Positions 16,592 to 24,860 of a stretch of DNA of 38,599 nt are shown piece by piece (within the stretch, counting starts at the first letter, position 1; each line of letters starts with the position of its first letter). This stretch comes from Gemmataceae bacterium (GTDB taxonomy: Bacteria > Planctomycetota > Planctomycetia > Gemmatales > Gemmataceae), in contig SHZZ01000037.1 in assembly GCA_009692005.1 (NCBI GenBank), positions 1-38,599 on the forward strand. Reading direction: 5' to 3'. The notes beneath the pieces are model-generated. The model saw only the letters and a program-made list of their open reading frames with translations. It ran no database searches and had not been told where the DNA came from. Made by a program: the position numbers and the translations under genes.

Positions 16592-17268
16592 GGGGTTTTC
16601 TTTTCCAGGGTCCGGAATTCCCTGAGAGTAATGGGCTCGAACTTCACCCGGTCCCCGGTTTGAAATGCGAAAAACCCTTTTTCCAAATCGACCAGCCGCA
16701 TGGGAGTACAACCCACGAGATTCCACCCACCTGGCTTTTCTTCAGGGTAGATGCCGGTTTGCACCCCAGTCATGCCAACGCTGCCGGCCTCTACTTTCAC
16801 TCGTGGAGTGGCCAGCCGAGGAACCCCTTGCAATTTTTCCGGCAAGTAGCCCAGGTAAGGAAATCCAGGAGTAAAGCCGATTGCGTACACCAAGTAAATT
16901 GTTTCGGAATGTAGTTGGATCACTTCTTTGGTGGTGAGGAGGGTTTTTTCTGCCACCAGGTCGAGGTCAGGGCCAAGCTGGTAACAACAGGGCACGATGA
17001 TTTCCTTTCCCTGGAATGGATTAGGTTTTTTGGTTTTCCCGTGTTTCAAGGTTTGCAAGGTTTCCAGGGCCTTGCCCATGGCGATGAGGGCGGGGTTGTG
17101 AAAAACCGCCACGGTCTTGTAGGCGGGCACCAAGTCGCGGACCCAGGGGAAAGCAGCCTTTTGCACGGAAAAATGAAAATCTTGGGCCAGGGACTCGTTG
17201 GCAAAGCGAAAGAGCCAGCCGAGGTCGGCCAGAGGATGGGATGCAATTCGGTCTTGCCCATTGTCCAT
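16588..17268 (-). CDS. pxpB: 5-oxoprolinase subunit PxpB (KipI-like)
   Basis: 226 residues from ATG 17268 (a GTG at 17301 is a possible alternative). The central segment is unmistakable for the KipI/PxpB family: IYLVYAIGFTPGFPYLGYLP, then RLATPRVKVEAGSVGMTG and TGIYPEEKPGGWNLVG. PxpB joins PxpA and PxpC in the ATP-dependent opening of 5-oxoproline to glutamate; in Bacillus the relative KipI inhibits a sporulation kinase, which is not expected here. PxpA and PxpC are not in this window. The gene is overlapped (GTGA) by the GGCT-family gene downstream, so a producer and a consumer of 5-oxoproline are paired. Divergent from the DUF1559-type gene. Confidence 0.9.
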   Translation of the reverse strand: MDNGQDRIASHPLADLGWLFRFANESLAQDFHFSVQKAAFPWVRDLVPAYKTVAVFHNPALIAMGKALETLQTLKHGKTKKPNPFQGKEIIVPCCYQLGPDLDLVAEKTLLTTKEVIQLHSETIYLVYAIGFTPGFPYLGYLPEKLQGVPRLATPRVKVEAGSVGMTGVQTGIYPEEKPGGWNLVGCTPMRLVDLEKGFFAFQTGDRVKFEPITLREFRTLEKKTP

Positions 17269-17362
17269 ATTGCGGGGTTTTTTCCTGAAATCACTTTTCA
17301 CTTCCGCAAATTCCTTTTACCATAATAAGCAATTGCCTTGGAGCTAAATCAAGGAGTGAACA

Positions 17363-18166
17363 ATGAGAGTCATCGCGATAATTCTGGTTATGGCGCTATT
17401 CGCCTCGCTGGAAGGATGCCGTAGCAAGCAAAAACCTGCTGCGCCGGAGCCCCCTCCGAAGGAAACCAAGGAGAAAAAAGAAACGCCGGTGGAACCTCCG
17501 CCGATGGTGGTAGAAACCAAAAAAGAAGAACCAGCCAAGAATGTGAAGCGGAATATTCTGCAACGGACGGGAACGGGGAAAAAGCTGCAAGATATCCACC
17601 GCGCCTTGCAAATGTACGCCAATGATAACGGGGGGAAACTTCCTCCCCCCTACACCAAGGATGCCAGCGGCAAGCCGCTTCTGAGTTGGCGCGTGCGGCT
17701 CCTCCCCTATTTCGAACAGGATAATTTGTATCGCATGTTTAATCAAAACGAGCCCTGGGACAGCCCAACCAACAAGGCCTTGCTGAAATACTTTCCCAAG
17801 ATCTACCAGTCATCGGATGACTACGAAGTGAAGTCCGTATTCAAGACCACCTTCCTGGCGCCGGTTGCCAATGAAACTGTTTTTCCTCCTGAGGGCGGTG
17901 TCAGCCTGGCCGGTGTTGGCGATGGAGCTTCCAATACCATTTTCATGGTCGATGCCGACAATGAGGTGGCCACGGAATGGACCCGTCCGGTGGATTTAAT
18001 TGTCACCAAGAGTTTTCCCCACCGGGGATTGGGGCTGAGTTATGCCGGGGGTTTCATGGCCCTGTTTGGCGACGGGTCCGCGCAAGTCATCCCAGCGGGG
18101 CAAAACAGCCCTGCCAACCTTTGGGGCTTATTTACCCGCGCCGGCGGGGAAGCTGTTCGCCGTTGA
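17363..18166 (+). CDS. DUF1559-type lipoprotein
   Basis: 267 residues. ATG 17363 follows AAGGAGTG. The N-terminus ends in a lipobox (SLEGC), not the prepilin cleavage site usual for DUF1559 proteins, so this is a lipoprotein. A Pro/Glu/Lys-rich linker (20-55) follows, then the domain: LQDIHRALQMYANDNGGKLPP, LLSWRVRLLPYFEQDNLYRMFN, EPWDSPTN, GVGDGASNTIFMVDADNEVATEWTRP (read in parts), and GGFMALFGDGSAQVI, all classical DUF1559. The 'H-X9-DG' end is stretched here (HRGL ... FGDGS). Many copies occur in planctomycete genomes; role unknown. It is 31 bases upstream of the SGNH gene. Confidence 0.87.
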   Translation: MRVIAIILVMALFASLEGCRSKQKPAAPEPPPKETKEKKETPVEPPPMVVETKKEEPAKNVKRNILQRTGTGKKLQDIHRALQMYANDNGGKLPPPYTKDASGKPLLSWRVRLLPYFEQDNLYRMFNQNEPWDSPTNKALLKYFPKIYQSSDDYEVKSVFKTTFLAPVANETVFPPEGGVSLAGVGDGASNTIFMVDADNEVATEWTRPVDLIVTKSFPHRGLGLSYAGGFMALFGDGSAQVIPAGQNSPANLWGLFTRAGGEAVRR

Positions 18167-18197
18167 TTTTCTCTACTTCACACGAAAGGACCGTTTC

Positions 18198-18953
18198 ATG
18201 CGTTTCCGATTTTTCTCTGCCATTGTAGCGTCACTGGCCATGGTTCTCTCCTCTTCCTCCTTCGGGCAGGAAACGAAGAAAGAACATTCCGCCATCAAGG
18301 CCGCGCCCCGTGACAAGAACTGGGAAAAGCGCCATGACAAGTTCGTGGAAATCGCCAAGCGTGGCGGGGTGGACTTGCTCTTCCTGGGCGATTCCATCAC
18401 CGATGCCTGGGGTGGAGAAGGGCATGGCGGGGGCTCCGGGAAAAAGATTTTTGAATCCCGCTTCGTGCCAATGAAGGCGGCCAATTTCGGCATCGGCGGC
18501 GACCGCACCCAGCATGTCCTCTGGCGGTTGCAAAAGGGCGAACTCGACGGCATCCAGCCCAAGGTGGTGCAGCTCATGATCGGCACCAATAATGCCAACG
18601 GCATGGATAATTCCGCCGAGGAGATCGCTGACGGCATCAAGGCCATCATCGCTGAGTTCAACAAACGATCGCCAAAGACCAAGGTATTGCTCTTGGCGGT
18701 TTTCCCGAGGAACACTGCGAAAGATCCTGCCGCCAACTCCGCTCAGAAGGCCAAGATCGACAAGATCAACTCCATCATTGCCAAGCTGGATGACGGAAAA
18801 ATGGTCAAGTACCTGGATCTTGGGCCCAAGTTCATGGAGGGGACAACTATCCCCAAGGAAATCATGCCCGATCAGCTTCACTTGAGTGAAAAGGGTTATG
18901 CGATCTGGGCCGATGCCGTGGAACCGATCATCAAGGAAATGCTGGCCAACTAA
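18198..18953 (+). CDS. Secreted SGNH/GDSL hydrolase (PAF-acetylhydrolase-like)
   Basis: 251 residues from ATG 18198 with GAAAGGA seven bases upstream. Signal peptide 1-23 (ends at SSSFGQ). Catalytic blocks are present: LLFLGDSITDAW (nucleophile Ser66), FGIGGDRTQHVLWRL (Gly of block II), MIGTNNANG (Asn of block III) and DQLHLSEKGYAIWADAV (Asp and His of block V). Such enzymes hydrolyse ester or acetyl groups on lipids and polysaccharides, so it probably acts on an outer polymer; the substrate is unknown. Downstream of the lipoprotein gene and closed by a strong terminator. Confidence 0.9.
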   Translation: MRFRFFSAIVASLAMVLSSSSFGQETKKEHSAIKAAPRDKNWEKRHDKFVEIAKRGGVDLLFLGDSITDAWGGEGHGGGSGKKIFESRFVPMKAANFGIGGDRTQHVLWRLQKGELDGIQPKVVQLMIGTNNANGMDNSAEEIADGIKAIIAEFNKRSPKTKVLLLAVFPRNTAKDPAANSAQKAKIDKINSIIAKLDDGKMVKYLDLGPKFMEGTTIPKEIMPDQLHLSEKGYAIWADAVEPIIKEMLAN

Positions 18954-18980
18954 GGGCCAGTAAATTCTGGGGATAAAATG

Positions 18981-19008
18981 AAGCGGGGGCGTTTTAACGC
19001 CCCCGCTT
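18981..19008. terminator. Rho-independent terminator between convergent genes
   Basis: Stem AAGCGGGGGCGTT (18981-18993) pairs perfectly with AACGCCCCCGCTT (18996-19008), a 13-bp GC-rich stem with a two-base loop, and is followed by TTTTGTTT on the plus strand and preceded by an A-rich stretch for the other strand. It lies between the SGNH hydrolase and dapL, so it may serve both. Confidence 0.92.
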
Positions 19009-19037
19009 TTGTTTACCTGGGCTAGTTTTATTTGTTC

Positions 19038-20279
19038 TTAAAAAACGAGTTGTAATTTTCCCAGGCGGGAGGCGGTTTCCTTCATCAGGGCATCTTCCTC
19101 GGCTTCCGAATTGGCTGTGTAAGTGACGGAAAACCGCAGGTAGGCGCCGGCGTCGTCCCACGGCACGCAGCAAACCGATTGCTCAGTAATGAGAAACTGC
19201 GAGGCCTCCTCGGCGTTGGCAAAGACCTGGCCCGTGCAGGATTTCGGCGTCTTGGCGTAAAGGAAATAGGTCCCATTGGGCATGGCCGCCTGGAAGCCAA
19301 CCTGTTTCAGGGCGGCCACCAGCTTTTGCAGCCGTCTTTGATATTTCCTCTTCACCTCCTGGGGAATTTCCGGGTGACGCAAGGCCTCGGCCGCTGCCTG
19401 TTGAATGGCCATGAATTGTCCTGAATCGGAATTGTCTTTCACATCAGCAAAGGCCTGGACGATTTTTGGATGCCCAGCGACAAACCCAAGTCGCCAGCCG
19501 ATCATGTTGAACCCCTTCGACATGGAATGCACTTCCACGCCGACTTCCCTGGCGCCTTCCACCTGAAGGAAGCTGAGAGGCGGTCCATCGTAAGACAGCA
19601 TGATGTGCGCGGCATCCTGCACCACCACGATTTGATTCTTTTTGGCGAAGTCGATTACTTTTTTGTAGAAGTCGCGAGTGGCGGTCTGCCCGGTCGGGCT
19701 GTTGGGATAATTGATGACCAGCAATTTTGCCTTCTCGCGGATTTCCTGTGGTATGCCGTCGAGGTCGGGGTAGAAGTTGTTTTCAGGGAGAAGTGGGAGC
19801 CGATGGACCTTGCCACCGTAATACTCGGTGTGGGTGCCGGCGACAGGGTAGCCTGGGACGGTCATCAGAGTGATGTCGCCTGGGTTGATGAAGACGGCGG
19901 GAAACATGGCATAGGCCGGCTTGGAGCCGATACAGTGGTTAATTTCCGTGGCGGGGTCGAGCTGGACATCAAAGGTATGAGCCATGAAATGCGCGGCGGC
20001 CTCTTTGTAGTCCAGAATGCCGTTGTCGGCGTAGCCGCGGTTTTCCACCTTGTCGACTTCCCTTTTCAAAGCTTCCCGCACCAGGGGCGCGGCCAGGTCG
20101 TCATTTTCGCCGATGCCGAAATCCAGAAGTTGGCGTTCAGGATGGGCGGCCAGGGCGGCGCGTTTGGCCCGTTTGATTTTCTCGAACTTATAAATCTTGG
20201 TTGATTTGCCATAGTTTACCCCGCCAATGCGCTCGGCAAACAATGATTGAAACCAGGGGTCGTTGGAATTCGCGCTCAT
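19038..20279 (-). CDS. dapL: LL-diaminopimelate aminotransferase-like enzyme
   Basis: 413 residues, class I PLP aminotransferase of the DapL type. These make LL-diaminopimelate from tetrahydrodipicolinate in one step, bypassing the acyl branch of lysine and peptidoglycan synthesis. Evidence: FAERIGGVNYGKSTKIYKF at the N-terminus, DFGIGENDDLAAP, the cofactor segment INYPNSPTGQTATRDFY, and SMSKGFNMIGWRLGFVAG with Schiff-base Lys255. The GGCGGG ribosome site precedes ATG 20279. Planctomycetes typically use this pathway. Some relatives are generic aspartate aminotransferases, so the substrate is not fully proven. Divergent from the sigma-like gene (129 bases). Confidence 0.85.
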   Translation of the reverse strand: MSANSNDPWFQSLFAERIGGVNYGKSTKIYKFEKIKRAKRAALAAHPERQLLDFGIGENDDLAAPLVREALKREVDKVENRGYADNGILDYKEAAAHFMAHTFDVQLDPATEINHCIGSKPAYAMFPAVFINPGDITLMTVPGYPVAGTHTEYYGGKVHRLPLLPENNFYPDLDGIPQEIREKAKLLVINYPNSPTGQTATRDFYKKVIDFAKKNQIVVVQDAAHIMLSYDGPPLSFLQVEGAREVGVEVHSMSKGFNMIGWRLGFVAGHPKIVQAFADVKDNSDSGQFMAIQQAAAEALRHPEIPQEVKRKYQRRLQKLVAALKQVGFQAAMPNGTYFLYAKTPKSCTGQVFANAEEASQFLITEQSVCCVPWDDAGAYLRFSVTYTANSEAEEDALMKETASRLGKLQLVF

Positions 20280-20408
20280 TTTTTTCCCGCCTTGGGGTTG
20301 GCCCAGGGCGCTTTCCTATTGGGAGTGACACCCTTTTCAAGATTGACATAGAATAGCGAAGCGCCAGGTGTTTGCCCAGTCAACGGCAAGGAAAAGCCAG
20401 GATGAGAC

Positions 20409-20783
20409 ATGAACCCAAACGCTAGTGATCAGTTGTTGGTGGAAAGTTGCCTGGAAGGCAGCCAAGGGGCGTGGAACCGGCTGGTGGACCAGGTAATCGG
20501 GGTTGTGCATTTCGCAGTAATGGAAACCGGTTGGTCGCTGGGTTTGAAACCGCAACCGGAAGAGGTGGAAAAAATCCTGTCGGAAATATTTACGGAGTTG
20601 CTGCGGTTGGACGGGGCGGCGCTGCGCGAGTACCAAGGCCAAAGCAAGTTGTCCACTTACCTGGCGATGTTGGCGAGAAAAATTGCCTGGAGTGAATGGA
20701 AAAAGAAGGGCGCGGTTCTGCACGGGGGAGAGATGGGAGCGGCCTTGGCGGGCGAGGTTGATATCCGCGAAACCGGGGCGTAA
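20409..20783 (+). CDS. Sigma-factor-like protein with region 2 only
   Basis: 124 residues. The start DQLLVESCLEGSQGAWNRLVD and the later block LREYQGQSKLSTYLAMLARKIAWSEWKKK are those of ECF/sigma-70 region 2 (the last piece is where sigma contacts the -10 element: 'FrG.sslrtWLyriarN'). The expected region 4 helix-turn-helix is absent: the frame stops after a short tail (GEMGAALAGEVDIRETGA), and the next gene runs the other way. So it may be a degenerate or single-domain sigma, an anti-sigma-like binding protein, or a regulator. ATG 20409 follows AGGATGAG. A TTGACA 61 bases before ATG is a candidate promoter -35 box, but a matching -10 box is not seen. Confidence 0.72.
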   Translation: MNPNASDQLLVESCLEGSQGAWNRLVDQVIGVVHFAVMETGWSLGLKPQPEEVEKILSEIFTELLRLDGAALREYQGQSKLSTYLAMLARKIAWSEWKKKGAVLHGGEMGAALAGEVDIRETGA

Positions 20784-20800
20784 TGCCAGGCGGTTTCAGC

Positions 20801-21730
20801 TCAGGGGGATTGCCCGCGGGTGCGCTGAATGGGTTCCTGGTCGGGGGCCCAGCGGGCCAGGTCAAAGGCTGGCAAGGTGGCCAAGTCGGATCGGGTGAAG
20901 AGCTTCTGGGCCCGTTCGGGGGTGACGGTGGTCACTTGCAGGTCATTGAGGCGCATGACCATTTCCATTTTTTCCTCAGGCCAAATGAGTTTCAACCTGA
21001 AGGGCAGGACTGCGCCGGTTTCCCGGCTTTGCTGCGTTTCAAAAATCGTGGCGGTGCAAATCTCTTTTCCCTGGAGATCGCGCAGGATGTGGCCAGTCAC
21101 CAGCGGTCGGCCCTGGACTCCCATCTTGCGGCTGAAGACGGTCACTTTACGGACCGGTTTGCCCTGAAAAAAGGCGGTGGGCTCCACCAGTTCAAAGGAT
21201 TGGGTGGTTGCCTTGACCTCATACGGCTTGGCCGGGTCGTATTCCCCCATGCCGAGTGCGCACAGGATCATGTCGGGATTGAAGGGAAAAGGCAGGCGGA
21301 CATTTCCCTTTTCCAGATCCTGGTAATCGCAATGGAAGACATAGGGCACCGGTTCGACTTTGCTGATCCAGTACCAGAACTCCTTGGAGTTGGAACCAAT
21401 ATCGACGGCCGGCTGGCCGAGGACTTTGCCCTTCATGCGGAAGTTGCGCGGTTTCTGGCAGACCAAGATGCCGTCGAGACCCGGAGTGTTTTGGCTCCCC
21501 TGGCGGGCATCGATGGCGACTTGATTGCATTGAATGGCTTGCACGCGTGCGGAATTCTCGTTGAGGAAGGCGACTAATTGCTGTGCCGAGGGAGTTTCCG
21601 CCGGCAAGCGGGCCTGATCGCGGTCGAACATTTTCTGCCAGCCATTGCAGCCACTGGCGATTACAGGGGCGGCCAGCGCCGCAGTGGCCAGCCAAGTACG
21701 CCTCGTAGGTTTTCTGTTTTTCGGTTTCAC
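20801..21730 (-). CDS. Lipoprotein of unknown function, LolA-like pattern
   Basis: 309 residues from GTG 21730, which overlaps the stop of the upstream gene (GTGA). The N-terminus has a twin-arginine-like stretch and a lipobox (APVIASGC), so it is an outer- or inner-membrane lipoprotein. The rest is beta-strand rich: VQAIQCNQVAIDARQG, RNFRMKGKVLGQPAVDIGSN, FWYWISKVEPVPYVFHCDYQ, and the end IWPEEKMEMVMRLNDLQV. This is the half-barrel pattern seen in LolA/LolB-like lipoprotein carriers, but the match is by strand order only. It pairs with the gene upstream, and both may be co-transcribed. The C-terminus is convergent with the sigma-like gene. Confidence 0.65.
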   Translation of the reverse strand: MKPKNRKPTRRTWLATAALAAPVIASGCNGWQKMFDRDQARLPAETPSAQQLVAFLNENSARVQAIQCNQVAIDARQGSQNTPGLDGILVCQKPRNFRMKGKVLGQPAVDIGSNSKEFWYWISKVEPVPYVFHCDYQDLEKGNVRLPFPFNPDMILCALGMGEYDPAKPYEVKATTQSFELVEPTAFFQGKPVRKVTVFSRKMGVQGRPLVTGHILRDLQGKEICTATIFETQQSRETGAVLPFRLKLIWPEEKMEMVMRLNDLQVTTVTPERAQKLFTRSDLATLPAFDLARWAPDQEPIQRTRGQSP

Positions 21731-22212
21731 GCGCAGCCCGCCAATTTGGAGACTTCTTCTTGTAAGGATTCCATCTCCGCATCGGAGAGAACCCCATGGA
21801 GTATTTCGTAATCCGCGCCCGTCTTTGGGGAACGGAACACAATCCGCTCCATCCCGCTGACTTCCTGTGAACTGATGAGCCGAAGTTTCTTTTTCCTGGC
21901 CAGCATCAGGCCGAGAATGTAGCGGAAATTTTGCTGTTTTACATCCGCTTCTCCCTCCAGCCGTTCGAAACAATCCATCAGCATATTCTCATCGAGGACA
22001 GTTTCCTGCTTTCGCTTCGGATCGGCAAGGAGCGCATTCCAGTGGGAAAAGGCATTTTCCGGTGGTCCTTGCCAGCACTCGGCGGAATAATCCCTGCGCC
22101 TAAATTTCCCCTCTTCTTCCACAAGGACGGAATAAACCATTTCCCCGGTCAGGAGTTCCCGGCCGCTAATTATGCACTTCCTGCTGTTCGGCCCGATTTC
22201 GTATTCCACCAT
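21727..22212 (-). CDS. Small cytosolic protein with Cys-rich N-terminus, unknown
   Basis: 161 residues from ATG 22212 (a GTG nine bases earlier is possible). It begins VEYEIGPNSRKCIISGRELLTGE, a pattern typical of a short planctomycete family whose members carry a zinc-ribbon-like start, and then has YSAECW with another Cys. The second half is helical with a basic patch (ARKKKLRLIS), then FRSPKTGADYEI and a coiled end (LSDAEMESLQEEVSKLAG). No catalytic motif. Its stop overlaps the lipoprotein start (GTGA), so the two are translated together. Function not recognised. Confidence 0.65.
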   Translation of the reverse strand: MVEYEIGPNSRKCIISGRELLTGEMVYSVLVEEEGKFRRRDYSAECWQGPPENAFSHWNALLADPKRKQETVLDENMLMDCFERLEGEADVKQQNFRYILGLMLARKKKLRLISSQEVSGMERIVFRSPKTGADYEILHGVLSDAEMESLQEEVSKLAGCA

Positions 22213-22324
22213 GGGACCCACACCTGGTTGGGATAATGAATTTTAGCCGCCGATGGGTGAGGTTCACAAGACCCGGGAAAGCCAATGCGCTGGTTTTATT
22301 ACTCACCGCGCCCGGTTTTTCCGC

Positions 22325-23776
22325 CTAGGGGAGCTTTTCACGCTTGCTTCCCTGCAAACTAACAACTCCCTCCTCGATTTCCTGCCGGCTTTCTAGACCC
22401 CATCCCAGGGCGTTCAAACGCACCACGCCCTTGGCGTCCATAAGGACCGCGACAGGCGTCGATTGCAGGTTGTAACTGGTTCGCAAGCCGCTGCCATCCA
22501 GCACGGTAAAGGTGATTTTCAGTTCATCCAGTTGCTTGCGCACCAGTGCGGCGTCATCCACCACGGACATGCCGACAACTGCAAGGGAATCTTTTGATGC
22601 GGTTTGCAACTTCTGCCCAAAGGAGAGGACCTCTTGGGACAAAGGCGACTTGGGATTGTAGAAGAGAAGTAGCAAGGGTTTGCCCTGCAGGCGTTCCAGC
22701 CGCACAGATTCGGCTTTGCGCAGGTTGTGGGCGATGAAATCAGGCGCCTTCTGCCCTAATTGAACGGTGTTTAATCCTTTTAGAGAGACCGGGACGATGA
22801 CCTGGGGGTTGAATTCGCCGGCCAGCGCTGCTTCTATCTGGGCTTGGGTCTGCTGAATGGCGCCACGGTAAGGTGTGGGCGCGTTCAACTCCAATTGGGA
22901 TTCCACGCGCTTTCTCAAGGCCCGAAGCTGCGCCGAGTAACGCGACGGGTTTTCCAGAAATGGGGTGGATCCCTCTTTGTAGGTCCGCGAAAGCTGGATG
23001 TCCTTCTTCCGGTCTTCAAATAACCTTCCAGGGTATACCAGGTTGGTTTCGATGTCGCAGCGGAGGGTGCTCTTTTGCGTGGGGACATTATGCGCCGGTT
23101 CCTTGATTTCGATGACTCGCTCATAGCGCTGGGCCGCGCCCAGTTGAGGATTCAACCAGAAGGTGTCGGTGCGGCGCCAGGCCCTGCGGTCAGCGCGGGG
23201 CTTTTCCCAATCCTCGGTTTGCTGCAGGCCCGTAAGTTTCAGGCATTTCACTGATTGAATAATTTCTGTTCCGGCCACGGTCCATTGGCGCACCGGTCGG
23301 CCGTCTTCCGAGACTTCCCAGGAATCGTTTTCACCCAGGCGAGTCTTCATGATTTCCAAAAGGAAGCCGGTTTCCAAGGTGGTGGGGCCGTCTAATGGGG
23401 GCAGAGAAACTCCCGGGGAGGCGATGATTTTTCCCCGTTGATCCACCTGCACGATTTCCATCTTCATCGATGAGGGCAAATTGTCGGAACCGACCGTGGG
23501 AAGCAGGCCTGGATTGCCACGCTGTTTTAAGGTTGTCAGGCAAGCGATTTCCCAACGGTTGTTTGCTTGTTCGAGAACGAGCACGCGGTTTTCCACGCGG
23601 TAGGAGCGTTGGAATTGCACCCGGCTGGAATTCGATTCTTCGGTGAAAAGCCCCCGGTAGAGAATTTCTTGGGCGGGCTGCAAGCGGAAACCGAGGTTGG
23701 TCACCAAGGCCGGCGCGGCCGGCAGGCCATCAAGTTGGCTGATAGTAAACAAGGGAAGGAAAAGCAGAATGTTCAC
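22325..23776 (-). CDS. Exported thioredoxin-fold protein without CXXC
   Basis: 483 residues from GTG 23776, chosen because GAGGA is seven bases upstream and a signal sequence (VNILLFLPLFTISQLDGLPAAPA) begins there. The main part (about 30-330) is beta-rich and of unknown type, with a central helical stretch (LRALRKRVESQLELN). The last ~140 residues are thioredoxin-like: LGQKAPDFIAHNL, KPLLLLFYNPKSPLSQEVLSFG, DSLAVVGMSVVDDA, LDGSGLRTSYNLQSTPVAVLMDAKGVV, like AhpC/TSA or TlpA domains. The expected redox cysteines are absent: the active-site position reads NPKSPLS. So it is likely a binding rather than a redox domain. The cis-Pro (TPVAVL) is kept. Confidence 0.8.
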   Translation of the reverse strand: MNILLFLPLFTISQLDGLPAAPALVTNLGFRLQPAQEILYRGLFTEESNSSRVQFQRSYRVENRVLVLEQANNRWEIACLTTLKQRGNPGLLPTVGSDNLPSSMKMEIVQVDQRGKIIASPGVSLPPLDGPTTLETGFLLEIMKTRLGENDSWEVSEDGRPVRQWTVAGTEIIQSVKCLKLTGLQQTEDWEKPRADRRAWRRTDTFWLNPQLGAAQRYERVIEIKEPAHNVPTQKSTLRCDIETNLVYPGRLFEDRKKDIQLSRTYKEGSTPFLENPSRYSAQLRALRKRVESQLELNAPTPYRGAIQQTQAQIEAALAGEFNPQVIVPVSLKGLNTVQLGQKAPDFIAHNLRKAESVRLERLQGKPLLLLFYNPKSPLSQEVLSFGQKLQTASKDSLAVVGMSVVDDAALVRKQLDELKITFTVLDGSGLRTSYNLQSTPVAVLMDAKGVVRLNALGWGLESRQEIEEGVVSLQGSKREKLP

Positions 23777-24037
23777 AGCGGCATCCTCGGCCCATGGGGA
23801 CCATTTTGAAGTCGGGGTGCAAGGCAGCGGCCGCGGATTATAACAAGGTTGCTCATTCCAACAAGGCGGAATGAATACCTGCCAGACCCGGGGCATTTTG
23901 CCAAGTTGCTTCTTTCCCCAACTCAGCAGTCCTTTTCCCATTTTCCGTTGGCAAACTCATTTACCCCTTTTCTCCACGCCCCCATCAAGTATCCTGTCTT
24001 TCATTCATGCCGTTGCCAAACAGGGAAGGAGAAACCC
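23777..24037. other. 261-base divergent intergenic region
   Basis: This lies between the divergent thioredoxin-fold gene (minus) and the four-helix membrane protein gene (plus). No repeat, hairpin or convincing promoter box was recognised; open frames extending into it from both neighbours lack good ribosome sites and are not taken as coding. Confidence 0.4.
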
Positions 24038-24847
24038 TTGTTATCCCTGATTTTTGTCTTTCTCGTGGTTTGGTTTATCATCACTGCGGTATCGGGCCTG
24101 TTCTCCCATTTTTTTCAGGGCGCCATTTACAGTGAGCCTGCCGCTGGTTTTGTTTGGCGGGCTCCCGCGGCTGGAACTGCTTTGACTCTCCTCCTGGCCT
24201 GCTGGGCTTTCCTGGATTACTTCTCCCCGGGCCTGTACCGCCCTTTGCATGAAATGCAAACTTTATCCTCTTCCACGCCAACGAAACCCGAGGAAGGCGC
24301 GCCTTTCCCAACCCTGACCGTTACCCTCCCGGATGGCCGCAAGGAAGTTTTTTTTCATCAAGGCGGGAGCAAGCTGGAATACCGTTCCAAGGGGAACATG
24401 CCGTTGTCTTCCACCCCATTGCTGGTGGAAGTGGAGGAAGAAACGGCCGGGGGAAAGACCAAGTCGGTCTTCAAGCCGGAGAAAGATGCGAAGGGAAAAT
24501 TCGTGCGCCAACCTGGCTTGCCCCTGGTTTACCGCGATGAGAAGTCGCGTGAAATGGTGGAAGGCGGGTTGGGTGCGCTGGTGATCAGCCGGCCTGGGAA
24601 AGCGTTTTTGAGCCTGCTCCTTCACCTGGCGCAGTTTGTCGGGTGGTTCCTTTGTTTTTGGCTGTTGTACGATTTTCAGTGGCCGCACGCGTTGGGACTG
24701 GGGGCGGCATTTGCCCTGGCGGTTATCGTTTTTCTGATTCCCATGGTGTTGAATTACACGGAAACGGTGGCGAAAGCCCGGTCGGCGGCGGTGCAACCGG
24801 TGGCGCCAAGGTCACCTGTGGAAAAAGCACCTGCCAAGGCGGGTTGA
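24038..24847 (+). CDS. Integral membrane protein, four helices, unknown function
   Basis: About 269 residues from TTG 24038, chosen because AAGGAG lies six bases upstream and a transmembrane helix begins at once ([20 protein letters not shown]). A second helix follows ([17 protein letters not shown]), then a soluble part of ~130 residues with beta pairs ([18 protein letters not shown]) and a charged stretch, and two more helices near the end ([23 protein letters not shown] and [21 protein letters not shown]). Sequence family not recognised. The gene ends 13 bases before a PEP-hydrolase-family gene, which suggests co-transcription, though not a shared role. Confidence 0.72.
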   Translation: MLSLIFVFLVVWFIITAVSGLFSHFFQGAIYSEPAAGFVWRAPAAGTALTLLLACWAFLDYFSPGLYRPLHEMQTLSSSTPTKPEEGAPFPTLTVTLPDGRKEVFFHQGGSKLEYRSKGNMPLSSTPLLVEVEEETAGGKTKSVFKPEKDAKGKFVRQPGLPLVYRDEKSREMVEGGLGALVISRPGKAFLSLLLHLAQFVGWFLCFWLLYDFQWPHALGLGAAFALAVIVFLIPMVLNYTETVAKARSAAVQPVAPRSPVEKAPAKAG

Positions 24848-24860
24848 AAGGACCTGGTCG

